Origin: Gnetum montanum
Lineage: Eukaryota; Streptophyta; Gnetopsida; Gnetales; Gnetaceae
DNA: 64,000 nt
Direction: 5' to 3'
Assembly (NCBI GenBank): GCA_015680685.1
Contig: MNCI01018990.1
Coordinates: forward strand, 376,739-440,738
Part shown: one piece after another, positions 52,217 to 63,931 of the stretch
Numbering within the stretch: position 1 is the stretch's first letter
Layout: each line of letters starts with the position of its first letter
Position numbers and translations under genes: made by a program
The notes under the pieces: generated by a model
What the model saw: the letters and a program-made list of their open reading frames with translations, nothing else
Database searches by the model: none
What the model was told of the DNA's origin: nothing

Positions 52217-54790
52217 CTTTGATGTCTCTTCTGTATATTTTGAGAGTTTTTCTTAATAAAAGGAATATTTTCTCTACTTTATTGTGTTGTTTTGGTTTTC
52301 TAAGTTAGATCTTCTTGGAAGTCTAGAGAATGGATCCTTTTAGGATCTATTAATGCAACACCCCTGCACCATTGAAGGCATTAGGTCACTAGATAATCAT
52401 GCACATGAGTTAGTTGCAACCAAAATTTAGTAGACAAAAATACAACCAAATCAATATATCAAATAAATAGAATCTGAATAGATATATAAACTAAATAAAA
52501 AATATAATCCACTACAATCCTTAGCCCATCCAACTAATAAATAAATTGGTGACTTCATAATTCACATATTAGTAAATTGGTGAGTTTACAAAGCACATGT
52601 TTAAAAATGTTTGGTGAGTTTAAAACCTACATATTAATGAGTTAAAAACCCATCTATAGTCACATTAATGAGTCAAAAACCCATATATTGTTAAATTGAT
52701 GAGTCTAAAAATCATTATTGTCAAATGTTTAGTGATTCTAAAATCCACATATTTCTAAATTGGCCAAAGAAAACTAAACACCAAATAGATAACCAATCCA
52801 ACAAAGAAATCCCTAGGTCATGGAAAAAATGAATCCAAATATCTTACAAGGTTAATGATTCCAAACCAAAGAATTGATTAGCTTAGATCTTTCATTGGAT
52901 ATGAATTTAATGAATATAAAATTCATATGTTTGTTAAATGAATGCTAAGCCTAAATCTCCCAATTGTTAAAAAAAATGTTGGTGAGCCTAAATCTCACAT
53001 GTTAAAATAAGGAAAAACTCAAAACTAGAGTTATAAGCCAACATTTCCAAAAGTGTTACTAAACCAAACGTTCTGATGTATTAAATGGGATCAAACCTAA
53101 AGAATGAATGGAAATGAATTTTTGAAAAATATTAAAATATTACAAAATAAAAATTTAACCTTTTGATGATCATTCTAGGCCCTTACAATTGCTAAAACAC
53201 TAATAATTGTTGATTTTCACTTTTTACATATTTTGGAGACCTAAAAATCAATTTTTTGTCATTTTCACAATTTCCCATTACCCAAAAGCTAGGGGTTACT
53301 TTATAGAAGTTGTTCCATTTTCATGTCGAATTCAAAAATATCATTTTTTATTTGTTGCAACCTCATGGCCAGGTTGTGATGGACAACAAATAGGTTCATG
53401 TCGATGTATTGATCTTTTGTTCCTTTTGGGTTGATGTTAACCAAAGTTATCTTGGGTGAAAAACATGAAAAATGGTCAAAAACCCTAGTTTTATAGTTGA
53501 TTTATCAATAAAATTCTACATGAATGAAAAATGTGGTAAAACCTAGCTAAAATGTGATCAAATTTTGTCAAAAAATTGACTAATATCCCATGCATGATAA
53601 TAGATCTTGGAAATAGCTAAATTGCATAAATTAATATTAAAATATACAAATCTAAAGATCTAGGTGAATTGACAAATAGTTGTTGAACAAACTAAACTAA
53701 CCAAAACGAATGCACACTAAACACAAAACTAAAACTCAAGAAAGTAAAACAACAAATTACCATACTTGTAATTGAAAATGCTATATTAAAGGATCCTTAC
53801 ATGGTTTTGATCTCCCTAACAAGCTCCAACTCCTAGGTAAAATGAAGGATCAACTATGTGATCTAAAGAAGATTTGGAACGAGCTTTGGAAATATGACTT
53901 GTTGCAAGGTCCTAATTAATAGTGCATATCTAATTATCTGTAGATCTAAATCTAGCTAGGTCTTGATTGATTCGGAAAAATCTCCCTTTCGGGCTCAATC
54001 TCCTAAATGTTAACAAGGTAAGACAAAGATTACACTCAAGAAAAAGTTGTCTAATTTATGATCTTATAATTATTTGGTAGCATTAAGTAGGATGCTTTCA
54101 CAAGTTAAAAACTAAATTAAAAATAAATTATAATTTCTAAAAAATATTTTAAATATTTTTCTAACATGAGTTGGTACCTAGCATAGGCCTATTAGACATC
54201 TCCTAGGAGCAAAGTTAATAGCTATGTTTAATCCCAAGGTGATAACTATGACTAATCCTCCACTAATAACGAAGTCTAAGGTCCAAAAAGTATAATTAAT
54301 GAAAGGTTGATCTAATACCTTCTAAAAGCATAAGCTATTATCAAAGTAAAAATTGAAACAAAAATATAAAAGATAATTTTACCAAGAAATACAAATTATC
54401 CAAACAAGTATACCAAACCAAAGTAGAACCCGATATACTAGCTTCTCATCTAATTCCTGATACCTACTAACTCAAAACTCTAACAAAAGGGGTTAGTATG
54501 CCTATGCTAAATTAAAATATAATTAAATTACCAAAAATATTAAAAAATATTAAAAAATGCTAAATTATAAAAATACTACCACATGAAAAAAGTATTAAAA
54601 TTTAATAAAAAAATAAAAAGATAAAAATAAACCTTATAATATTTAAAAAGTAAAAAGACCAACAAAAAGGAACATAACTCACAAAGCATAGTCAATATAA
54701 GGAAATAGTAACAAGCATACATAAAGGTTAGCAAAGGAAACATCAAGGGTTTAAATCGCAAACATACTAAGGGGTAAGAAGTATCTTAGG
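52217..54790 (-). repeat. Right LTR of E6, third portion
   Basis: From about 52374 it aligns with 21630-23838 and then with 30447-30740, including the phrases GGCATTAGGTCACTAG and GTAGTGAGTCTAAAATC-like repeats. The end near 54790 has diverged from the left LTR (TGCCAACA not seen). No gene; short AT-rich frames only. Confidence 0.65.
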
Positions 54791-57700
54791 AAAGGGTGTT
54801 ATGTGTTATAAATCATTTTCTTCATTTAAATAACTCCAAAAATGTAAATAAGAATAACTAAAGATATTAGGAGTAATTATCTTTTTGAAAATAATAGTTA
54901 AAATAAATACATCTAAGGGATTTAAATAATATGATTCATTAATCAATAAATGCAACTATCTTAACTTTCATTAAACTATCAAACATACTTAGTGATAATT
55001 TAGCTTAGACTTTGAGGTAGTTTCTTTCACTATGAATTCTATAGGAGTTGTAGGAAGTTTAGAAAATGATGGTAAAATTTTCTTACCTGATTCTTTTAAT
55101 TTTTATTCAACATATTCCTTTTGTATCCCATTCTTTACTTCATCATAAGTTGTTAGAATTGACAATGGAAACATCATGTCTATACGTGGTAACTCATAAC
55201 CTTTCATAGAAGTAGATATTAATAGTTCATTGTAATGAGCTATGAAATCATCATTGATCACTTATTTTTGTAAAATTTTCACCATGACATCCAACTTTTT
55301 TCTTTCTTCATTTAAGATCCATGATAGCCCAATTTTCTATTTAATAAGATCCTTCATTTAGTTTTGTACCATGTCAAGCTCTTCTTAGAGTTTAGAGGCC
55401 TTATTTTGCTTTGTTAATTTGTCTTTCTCAAACTTCATATTCATCACTATCAAATCCTTTAATCTACTTTCAAGCTTTATCTTCAAACTAAAACTCATGG
55501 TGCTCCTTGTCTACTTTAGTGCTACTAATTCCTGAGATTACCTTTTAGTAAACTTTAGTGCACCTTCGACCTCTTTGTTATAGTTGATAAAGGCTTTTGC
55601 ATACTTTTCCTTCCCTTGGTAGGAAGTTGTTAAATACTTGTTAATACCTCATTTAATGTTGAAGTATTATAAAATAATTTTTTATTATTCCTCAACATGG
55701 CATCATAAGCCTTGGATTTGAAGTAATAACCCACTATGGATAATCATTAAATCATACAAAAGATGATTACTCACCACAATGGCATGAGCCTTCAAAAGCT
55801 TGGTGAGATCTTTATTTATCATTCCTCTAATTGTTGATGGAAAGTCATTGTTACTAATATGCTCAAAATCTTTCAATATAGCTTGATTGTAAAGTATCTC
55901 TTTCACAAGGCTCTTCTCTACATATGTCTTAAAGAAATTAATTATTACCTCTTGAGGGACAACTTTATTCTCAAAGCTACAATGTTACATTATTGTACAC
56001 ACTATAAATGAAGTTAGCTAATCACAAACTAATTTACTTCATCCTTGAAATTAGTGGATTGACTAATTAATGATAGCTCCATGATAGTTTGCTTAGTCTT
56101 TGAGAAGGAATTCAAAAATTAATGAGAAACTAACTCTTTATTTTTCTCTTTCATCACCAAAGTAACATCAGTAATGTTAGTATTCTTAAAAGCTTTAATA
56201 AATGTAGGCAGGAGGTAGGTATAGAAAAAATAAGAGGTTAAAGAAGTATAATATAAAAATACCTACTCCTTCAACTCCATCTTTAAAAATAAAAGTTAAT
56301 TAACATAGCTACCCTCCTCACTGTAGCATAAAGCAAACATAATAGAGGTTATGAAATGGCATTTTCCTATCTTCCACCATGATCTGTTAGGCAATAATAT
56401 TAGCAAAGCTAGAATGTCATTTTTAGCTATGAGAATAAAATTCTAGTGATGGTGGTGGTACAAGCCTTTCCCTATTCATCCTCACTAACAAAATAGTCTA
56501 GTAATTAATGCTTAGAAAAAATAACTTCTTTTAGTGAAAAATCTATTTTTACCATCTAAAAATAGAACCACAATAATTTCTTTTGAATCCTAGAGAACCT
56601 CCATATATTTCCTGCATGAAAAAAGGAACTAACTATTTCTGGAGATTCTTATAAAATTTTCTACCACCACATGATCCTTAAACATTGTGAACTCTACAAA
56701 GACAAAACCTTTCCAATTCAACATCATGATCTAATTATTTCAATTTTGTGGCCAAGATTAGATCAAAGAAATGCTATTGAATACTAACCATGGAGGTTAA
56801 ATATTTGATAGTTTTCTTATTAGAAAGGACTAGATCAAAACTCCTTAAATTATTAGCAATACCTTTATAATGATAAGTCATTGTTGAATAGAGCTTGACC
56901 TTATTCTTGTTAGCCTCCAATGCTAAACTAGAACCTTCCATGTGGGAATTTCCACTATGATCTTTTAAACATAGTGTCAGTGGTCATGATGACGATGTTT
57001 CTAAGTGGGTGTATTCATAGGAAGTTTGACAAGGAATTCTAACATTTCACTTGCTCTTAAATGGACCCCATATCTTTCCACACCCTCTACCACTACAAGC
57101 CATAATGTCAAATAGTTGTATGATAACTTGTATGAAACTAGGGATTTGAAGAAATCAAATTGAATAAAAAAAATTAGTGTATGTACAATCATAATTAGGT
57201 TAATTTGTACATTGTGCATCTTTTTAATTATTTTATTATGATTTTAAATAAATTTCAAGAATTTAAATAATTAAAATTTTCAAAATCACAATAACATATT
57301 GGAGCAAGGTCACTTTGATTTTCTTTAATCCTTCAAATACACTAAATACAAAAAAATATGCAAGATAAAGAAGTGTTAGAAAAGGAAATCTAGCTATCTT
57401 CTATTAAATCAAAGAATATACAATTATAGTAGATCCAAAATTCCTAGATCAGAAATCACAACTCTCTCTCACTCAATAATATTATAGATCATAAGGCCCT
57501 ACAATTCCATAATGATTGTCCTTAATGTAAGGCTCAATTAAACTAGATCTTGCAACATAGATATGAGATCCAACATATACATAGAGTTATGGCCAAGATT
57601 ACATATGCAAATATAACCTCAAAGATCCACACCACTAACCTTAGAGATCCACACCACTCTCATGCAATCTCTCTCTCCCAACTCTTTCTTTTTTTTCTCT

Positions 57701-58018
57701 ACTATTCTAGCTTTTGGGCTACTTCTCTTGTGTGTAGTTTGAACTAGTAATCCCACAAGCTATAGTTATCCCAAATAAAGAGATAAAAAATCTAGAACTA
57801 ATTTTTTCTAATTGATCTCCATTGTTGAAACCATCATGTTAGAGTTTGATCCTCCTAATGGATCAAGTACTCATGCCTCTTCACTCCACAAGTGCTAGAA
57901 ACTTCTCTCTTCTTGAGTACAATTGTCTTCCTTTCCTATGAAGGCTTAGACTTGTCAACAATCCCCTTTAACTCATTGATGCTACCTTGTAAAATTTCAT
58001 CATTTACTAGTTCATGGT
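54791..58018 (-). other. Unassigned AT-rich segment with degenerate coiled-coil-like minus-strand frames
   Basis: Minus strand frames between 57000 and 55000 give charged, helix-prone pieces such as NMKFEKDKLTKQNKASKL, RLKDLIV and INKDLTKLLKAHAIVVSNHL (55906-55703), all separated by stops. The style resembles the coiled-coil half of the E4 3' gene, but I found no block that clearly aligns. 57250-58018 is AT-rich with CTCTCTCTC stretches and no supportable gene. It could be the remains of a 3' gene from an old element. Confidence 0.35.
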
Positions 58019-58832
58019 TGATGAGTGGTGAGGTACCCCTACACTCAACCCTACGAATACGAGCGTTACACACGCGATCCAGTCAAACTCCATAGACTAA
58101 GTACCTACGCGCCTTATGGAACACTTAAGGTTAATCATTCGTTGTCTTCCTAGACTTACTTGTATTTGTCATGGTTGTATGGTTAAGTAAGTCTGAGGTA
58201 TGTGATTTTTATTTCTTTTATGTTTTTATCGCCTATGCTAATGAGGGAAAGGGTGAAGAGACTAGGTAACTAACTTTAACTAACTAAGTTCTAATGCCTA
58301 GCATCACTATCCATTCCCACTTGTTGTTCACACCCTAAGCCGATGCAACCTTCTGGGATTACCAAACGCTATTCGTTGTTGACATTACTAAGTGTAACGC
58401 ATGTGCTTGAAGCGGTCATACTGAATGCACTTAGGAGTGTTGAGGTTTGAGAGAGATTAATTAACTAATGAAGCATTTAAATGATGAACAATAAATAACA
58501 ATAATTAAAGTCCTATTTAGCTTAGTTCATGCACTGCAAGGTTTATCCAACAGTTCATCTTTATTACCATACACAAACTTGTGCTCAGGTACAATATTTG
58601 CTTGAATAAAGATCCGTTCACTTTAGAGCTCCTACTATGGGCACATGGAAATTATTCTATCTCTGGAGAGGTAAAACTACCAGATTTTCGCTAAGGGTCT
58701 AGATCTAGAGTGAGAAACAAGGGAGATCCGCTTCTTATTTATAGAAATGGAAATGGACTGTGATATCGCATACATGATATCGCGTACAATACATCACATA
58801 TGCAATATCCCAACCCATGCGATATTGCATCC
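58019..58832 (-). repeat. 3' LTR of E11 (814 bp, U3 end clipped)
   Basis: TGATGAGTGGTGAGG start; TATA (reverse) near 58734-58744; GATATCGC array 58758-58832 (TGTGATATCGCATACATG, ATATCGCGTAC). The expected CATCA end is missing. Confidence 0.82.
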
Positions 58833-58999
58833 AAAAACTCATCCTCGAGTTCCTTACAAAATATTGGGAAGGTATGGGATTATTAACTTGAATGGAACTA
58901 ATGGTGAATGGGACGACCTATGAACAGATCATCATTATAGAACATGACAAAACTAGTGTTCATGACAACAAGAGTGAACACTTTATACATTTGACATCA

Positions 59000-59268
59000 G
59001 GCCTTATTTGGTAGCTAAGAAAGAGAGAGAGAGAAGGAAGTTTTGCTATTGCCAATGCTAAGATTACGCCTTTTGTTGTCCATCCATAAGCACGCCATCC
59101 ATCTCGTTCCTTGCATAGCTACTTTAGCATCAATTCATTCCAAGTGTTCCCTCTAGATCCAATCTATTGTTGTATGATTGCCATTTGCACACACAACATA
59201 GTATTTATATTAGCAAGGGTAAATGAATCACAATGTAGTGGATACCTTACTTCGGTAAAAGGTCCATT
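59000..59268 (-). pseudogene. Small 3' ORF of E11
   Basis: The ATG near 59268 is followed after five codons by a stop (CAA to TAA). The 61-bp intron-like segment 59245-59185 keeps GTATCC at its start but ends TGTGTGCAA. The LDLEGTLGM relic of the MDW block follows. Decayed version of the E1 ORF. Confidence 0.4.
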
Positions 59269-59469
59269 GGCTGAGTTGTGGTATGGCTAATACAGGTCTG
59301 GAGATATATTCATGGTGACTTCCGAGGGTGTAGGGGTTAGGAGAAAATTGAAAAAATTAGGTCCATACCCCCATTGAAACACCACTAATTTTGGCCTAAC
59401 ACTTTGAAACAAGAACAAATCAAGCCCTTTCAAGCATTCCAGAGGCAAAATTTGACTAAGGCATGAAAC

Positions 59470-60300
59470 TCACGTCCAGGTTGCTCAAGCTAGCTTGATC
59501 ACACTATCAAGCTAGCTTGCCCTCAGCGTGAGTAGCTCCAACAGTTTTAAAATCAAATAAAAAGTGGTCCAAATCTGAGGGTGAAATCCATCCTCAAGAG
59601 CTGCTAATGTCCACTCCAAGTCTTAGCATTTAGGAGTCCAAATTTCAAGCTAGACTACACAGTTTTTGCAGGTCACGTTGGGCAATCATGTTGGGCATGA
59701 CCACAACATGACCAACTCTGGGAGCCCCAAAACTGAGATAAAATGACTTGTTTCAAGGGTGCAAGTCATTATCAGTGTCCACTATTGATAACTATGGGCC
59801 CCAACCTTCAAAAATTCTAGATTTCAGCTCAAAATTGCAAGTTTTTGAGGTCACACTGTAGGTCACGTTGGGCAGTCATGCTGGGCGTGACGACAACGTG
59901 ACCAACTTTTAGAGCCTTAAAACTAAGTCAAAATGACTTGATTTCAAGGATGCAAATCATCCTCAAGGTCCACTATTGATAATTATGGGTCCTAGCCTTC
60001 AGAAATTCCATATTTTAGCTCAAAATTGTAAGTTTTTGAGGTCACATTGAAGGTCACGCTGCAGGTCACGCTGAGCATGACCACAGCCTGACCTACCCAA
60101 AACAGCTCTAAATCAAACATTTTCAAGCTCAAATTTCTAGTTCCAGATCACACATAGGTAGGCAACAGTACAGGCTTCAAAAAATTCCAAATTTGGTGTC
60201 AAAAATTGCATTTTTTCTCACCTCACACTCAAGTCATGCTAGAGTCACGCCCAACATGACTGCCTAGCGTGATTGTAGCATGACTGCCAGTCACGCTTGT
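59470..60300 (+). repeat. 190-bp-class tandem repeats in the U3 of E12
   Basis: GGTCACGTTGGGCAATCATG (59671) recurs as GGTCACGTTGGGCAGTCATG (59861), then as degraded copies near 60052-60075 and 60232-60260. Spacing is about 180-200 bp, and the material between aligns (AAAATGACTTG, CCACTATTGATAA, TTTCAGCTCAAAATTG). Each unit carries short palindrome-like GTCACG/CGTGAC words. Confidence 0.75.
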
Positions 60301-60764
60301 ACAAAGATGCGTCAAATGCATGTTGAAGATAGGTGGAAGCCCAAACAACTCATGTTGGAAGCCCTGGTCAAACAAAGATGTCTTGAACAGCCTCAAATTG
60401 ACATCTTGACATCCTGGAGCAATTGGTCCATGGTCAAGCCAACGGGGGTCGAATTTCTCTTGTTGTACATTTCATTGCAAATCCACATGTGTGGGCATGT
60501 CAGGCCCTCATTTATAAATTAAATGTACTTTCATGGGCTTGAATAACCCATAAATTATAAAATGCAATGTACCTGGTCAAGAATGTAGCTTGCCAACACA
60601 CATCCAACTCATGCATAACTGTCCGACACACATCCAACTCTCCCCACCATGCATTCAACCCGAGCACAATTGTCCATTTGACACATGTCTCTAGATTAGC
60701 TTTCCTCTCATCTCCCAGCCATTGATTCCATTTTTTAATTTCATACCTGAGCCTGTCCCAGCCC

Positions 60765-60777
60765 TATAAATACCTTG
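60765..60777 (+). promoter_or_regulatory. TATA box of the E12 LTR
   Basis: GCCCTATAAATACCTTG, a canonical plant TATA context, about 620 bp before the LTR end. Confidence 0.65.
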
Positions 60778-61414
60778 TCAATTCACATGAACTGGGGTGG
60801 GCAATTGAAGACATAGGAAATTTTAAAAAAGTATAGAACCTGCAATCCTTGGGCGCTCGGCACACCTAACTGTTGGCATCCAATCATTTCTCACATTCAT
60901 CACATCACATCATCGCATCATCACATTACATCACCCTGGGGCTAGGCGTTTGACCTGCCATCTACATGTAGCTACGCTTTGACTGGTGCACATCTTTTCT
61001 AAGCAATACATTATTTCTATTTTTCCAACCAAACACTATTTCCATTTTCTATTTTACATTCTGTTTACATTTCTACTTACATTAATTTTACGTTTAGTTT
61101 ACACATTTAGTTTAGTTTATGTCTTGTTTATGCCTTATGTTTACACTTATGTCTTACGTCTCATGGCTCATGTTTACATTTTATGTGCATTTACACATTT
61201 TAAAACATCGTTTACGATAACCCCAACGCTAGCCATAGCTTACGCTTGGGGAAGTCCTTGGTTGATTTTCATGCAGACCATCCAAGGCACTATGCCTTTG
61301 TTTACTTTTCCCGCTTAGCCTCAATCAAAGGTAGGGTCAGCTGTGTCTGTCCGAAGATCTCTCAGTGTCTATTTCCCTTCCAGCCTTACACCGACAATTT
61401 AGGTCAGTATAGTT

Positions 61415-61434
61415 TTTGGTGCTAGAAGGAGGGC
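61415..61434 (+). promoter_or_regulatory. Primer-binding site region of E12
   Basis: TTTTTGGTGCTAGAAGGAGG about 20 bp after the LTR end resembles the TGGCGCTAGAAGGAGG sites of Tat/Ogre-type elements, with one C to T change in the CpG. The identity of the tRNA is not certain to me. Confidence 0.6.
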
Positions 61435-61499
61435 CTGATTTGCCATTGTTAAAATTTAGATCATGCTACTTGTCAAAACTTTTTCATCTTATCCTATGA

Positions 61500-61740
61500 G
61501 TATCCTGTCCCTATTGGTCACACTAAGCTTGTCCCTGTTGATCACGCTAAGCTTGTCCTGTTGGTCATGCTAAGCTTATCCTGTTGGTCACGCTGAGCTT
61601 GTCCTATTGGTCATGCTAAGCTTGTCCTTGTTGGTCATGCTAAGCTTGTCCTTGTTGGTCATGGTGAGCTTGTCCTATTGGTCACGCTGAGCTTGTCCCT
61701 GTTGGTCATGCTGCGGTTTGATCGATTTGGTCATGCTGTG
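61500..61740 (+). repeat. Short tandem array in the E12 leader
   Basis: Nine or so copies of a 23-26 bp unit, TTGGTCACGCTAAGCTTGTC plus CCTG/CTG, with T/C differences at CpG positions. It lies between primer site and gag in the untranslated leader. Confidence 0.85.
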
Positions 61741-61816
61741 TTTGTGTCACGCCAGTCATGGTGCAACTGCTTACAATCCAACCCCATTCATCCAGCCCAT
61801 TCTACTCACGTTCATC

Positions 61817-63931
61817 ATGGAATCCTTCCAAATCAAACCAGTAACACTACCAATCGCTGAAACTTCGAACCCTGTGACTGCTACGGAATCCATAACTATC
61901 ATTGAAGAAGTAAACCCTCAAGGACCTACATGCCAGTCACTTAGGATATAGGGCATAGACCCTACCTATGCCACTCTTACACCCAAACAGTACAACTTCA
62001 TGTGTCAAAATCCAAACCAACCTACCTATCAACTGTACGGAAAGGGAAACAAAACGAGACTATGAACTTATCCACAAGGGAGGTTGTGAGTTCATCCCTT
62101 TAGCATTTGACATAATCCCACTCTCTAAACACCATCATAGACTCATATCCCAACTTCTCATGGCTAAAAGTCAAGCCTTACAACTACCTCCCATAGAGCT
62201 TCAAGATGAAGAAGATGACTTTGCATCCCAATCTAAACATGGAGAATCATACTATACCATTAGCCCCCATGCCCATACAAATCCATTGTTTCAACCATTC
62301 CTGGAAGAAACAATATTTCCACCACTAGCTTCCTTATGGGAAGTAGCCATTCCCATCCCCATCTCTCCAAGTCCAATGTTCAAACTAATGCATCTACTTC
62401 TGTCATACCATTGCAAACACAATCCCAACAGACTAATGCAGGAATGAATTCTCAACCTCAAGTGATTGGAATGCCATCAATCATACCTACTTCCAAGTCC
62501 ATCCATTATGTACCTAAAGTGCAAATCCAACAAACACCAATGATCACTTCACAACCTGTGACTGGGCAGTGGGTCCCACCAGCCATTCAGCAAAATCCGT
62601 CTACCCATTACAGTGTACCACATCCCATAATCTCAGCCCTGAATGTTGTCCCGCCACAACAAACAATAGTCCAACAACCTCTTTTTCCACAAATGATGCC
62701 ACAATCGAGTCATTATCAATTACCATCAACCCAAATTACCAATCTTCCTACTGCCCAAGAATGGGCAAACACACACAAAATGACGCACTCCTTGGAAGAG
62801 GAATTAAAACGCCTTAAGACTTTGAACAATGAGGAAGTCAAAGTACTAGATTTCTATCAAGATGACCCAATTGACCCCTCAGTTCCACCCTTAACCTTGC
62901 CAAAAGGAGTTTCGTTACCTTATTTGACCAAGTACAATGGAGAGGGAGAACCAAATGCCCACCTAGTGACATTCCGAACTGAAAGTCTTTTGCTTTAGGC
63001 ATGGCCCCATGTAATTCTTCATGTATTTGCTATGTCCTTAGTAGGAAGAGCCTTAGACTGGTACCGATCCTTACCTCGTAGCTCTATATCTTCTCTGGAG
63101 GATTTGTTGCACCAATTTGTCACCTGTTTCAAATACAATCTAAAACCTGAAGCATGTTAGATAGCTTGATTCAAATTAAACAAGCACCTTTAGAGCCAGC
63201 ACAGAAGTTTATCCAAAGATGGAGCACGGCCCTAAATGAACTTCACGAACCCATTCCTAAAACATATTTTCTTACCATCCTTAAGGCGGCCACAAATGAC
63301 TTCATTAAATCAAAGCTTTATTATCGAAAACCCCGTACTTTGAGTTAGGCATTTGTACAAATTAAAGACATAGAAGAGGTTGCACAAATAAGTAATGATG
63401 CAGCCTACTCAATCTTTAGGAGCCAACACATGAGGAAAGATAAATCCAAAACAATGGCAGTAACAGTGGCTGAAATAGCCTGACCTAGTCATCCAGGACA
63501 AAAGGGAAAACAACCCACTGTCCCAAACAACTATGAAAGAACCACATCCACTCCTACACTTGAAAATTATTCAAATAGAAACAACAACACAGGTCATGTC
63601 CATACCTTCAAAAGGAAAGACCCCGCTCAATACACACCATTGCCCATGAAGCCTTCACAACTACTTGATCAACTTCTAAAGGCTAGGATAATTCAACATA
63701 AACAAATGTCTCATATAGCCTCTCAAAGACATGATCGCTTTTGTGAATTAGCCAAAAATCCAGCCTTAGCAACAGCCAAAAAACCTCCTATTCCAAAAGG
63801 CTTTAGGTTGGATAGGTTTTATGAATATCACCAACGGTGTGGTCATGGGACTGATTATTGCTTTACATTGAAACAAGACATACAACGCATGATTGATAGG
63901 GGTGAAGTGGTGTTCGACAAGACAAACCTAG
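61817..63931 (+). pseudogene. gag of E12, broken and interrupted by E13
   Basis: ATG at 61817 (MESFQIKPVTLPIAET) opens a frame with one early stop. It shifts to the 61968-62447 frame (RDYELIHKGGCEFIPLAFDI) and back to 62336-62998, which is Pro/Gln-rich and then reads LPYLTKYNGEGEPNAHLVTF. After a stop come VGRALDWYRSLPRSSISSLE and LDSLIQIKQAPLEPAQKFIQ (Gag core), PLPMKPSQLLDQLLKARII and the zinc-finger-like HQRCGHGTDYCFTLKQDIQR (63830-63895). This order is that of Tat/Ogre Gag. The frame is cut at 63931 by the LTR of E13. Confidence 0.8.

Larger units (their letters stand above)
21200..54790 (-). mobile_element. E6: Del/Tekay-like chromovirus, split by three insertions
   Basis: Minus-strand gag, protease, reverse transcriptase and integrase with a chromodomain-like tail lie at 33960-30840, between two long LTRs of roughly 3 kb. 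The left LTR (about 21200-23838 plus 30447-30772) holds E7. The right LTR (34020-34795, 44807-45586, 52217 to about 54790) holds E8 and E9. The pieces align: 21630-23838 with 52380-54460, 30447-30740 with 54470-54770, and 21533-21600 with 34738-34795 joined to 44802-44830. Both ends of the element are approximate. Confidence 0.8.
58019..59374 (-). mobile_element. E11: Athila-like element, 3' LTR plus 3' end, cut by E12
   Basis: Minus strand: post-integrase region with small ORF, then LTR. The LTR's last five bases and the whole polypurine tract are deleted (GCATCC joins AAAAACTCATCCTCGAG). It stops at 59374 in the internal polypurine-like box, where E12 begins. Confidence 0.78.
59375..61396 (+). 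repeat. 5' LTR of E12 (about 2022 bp)
   Basis: Starts TGAAACACCACTAATTTTGG and ends CTTACACCGACA; the ACACCGACA ending shortly before the primer site is common in Tat-type elements (from memory). TATA box CCCTATAAATACC near 60765-60777 splits a U3 of about 1.4 kb from R-U5. U3 holds repeats of about 190 bp. The plus ORF 60280-60522 within it has no recognisable product. Confidence 0.72.
59375..63931 (+). mobile_element. E12: Tat/Ogre-like element, 5' part
   Basis: Plus strand: a 2.0-kb LTR (59375-61396), a primer site, a leader with tandem repeats and a gag gene, interrupted at 63931 by E13. The pol genes lie beyond the window. It is more GC-rich and less decayed than its host E11, so probably younger. 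Left target flank CCCAT (59370-59374). Confidence 0.8.

Noticed and set aside
53207-53434. 75-codon plus ORF beginning with hydrophobic residues
   Set aside because: Inside the right LTR of E6, on the strand opposite to its genes; no counterpart in the left LTR.
57550-58095. Plus ORFs near 57550 and 57892 considered as a host gene next to E11
   Set aside because: Short, low-complexity, and the second runs into the LTR of E11; no splice or domain support.
60986-61318. 110-codon plus ORF in the R-U5 part of the E12 LTR
   Set aside because: Very rich in Phe, Tyr, Leu and Thr from T-rich DNA (YILFTFLLTLIL), located between TATA box and primer site; not a plausible protein.
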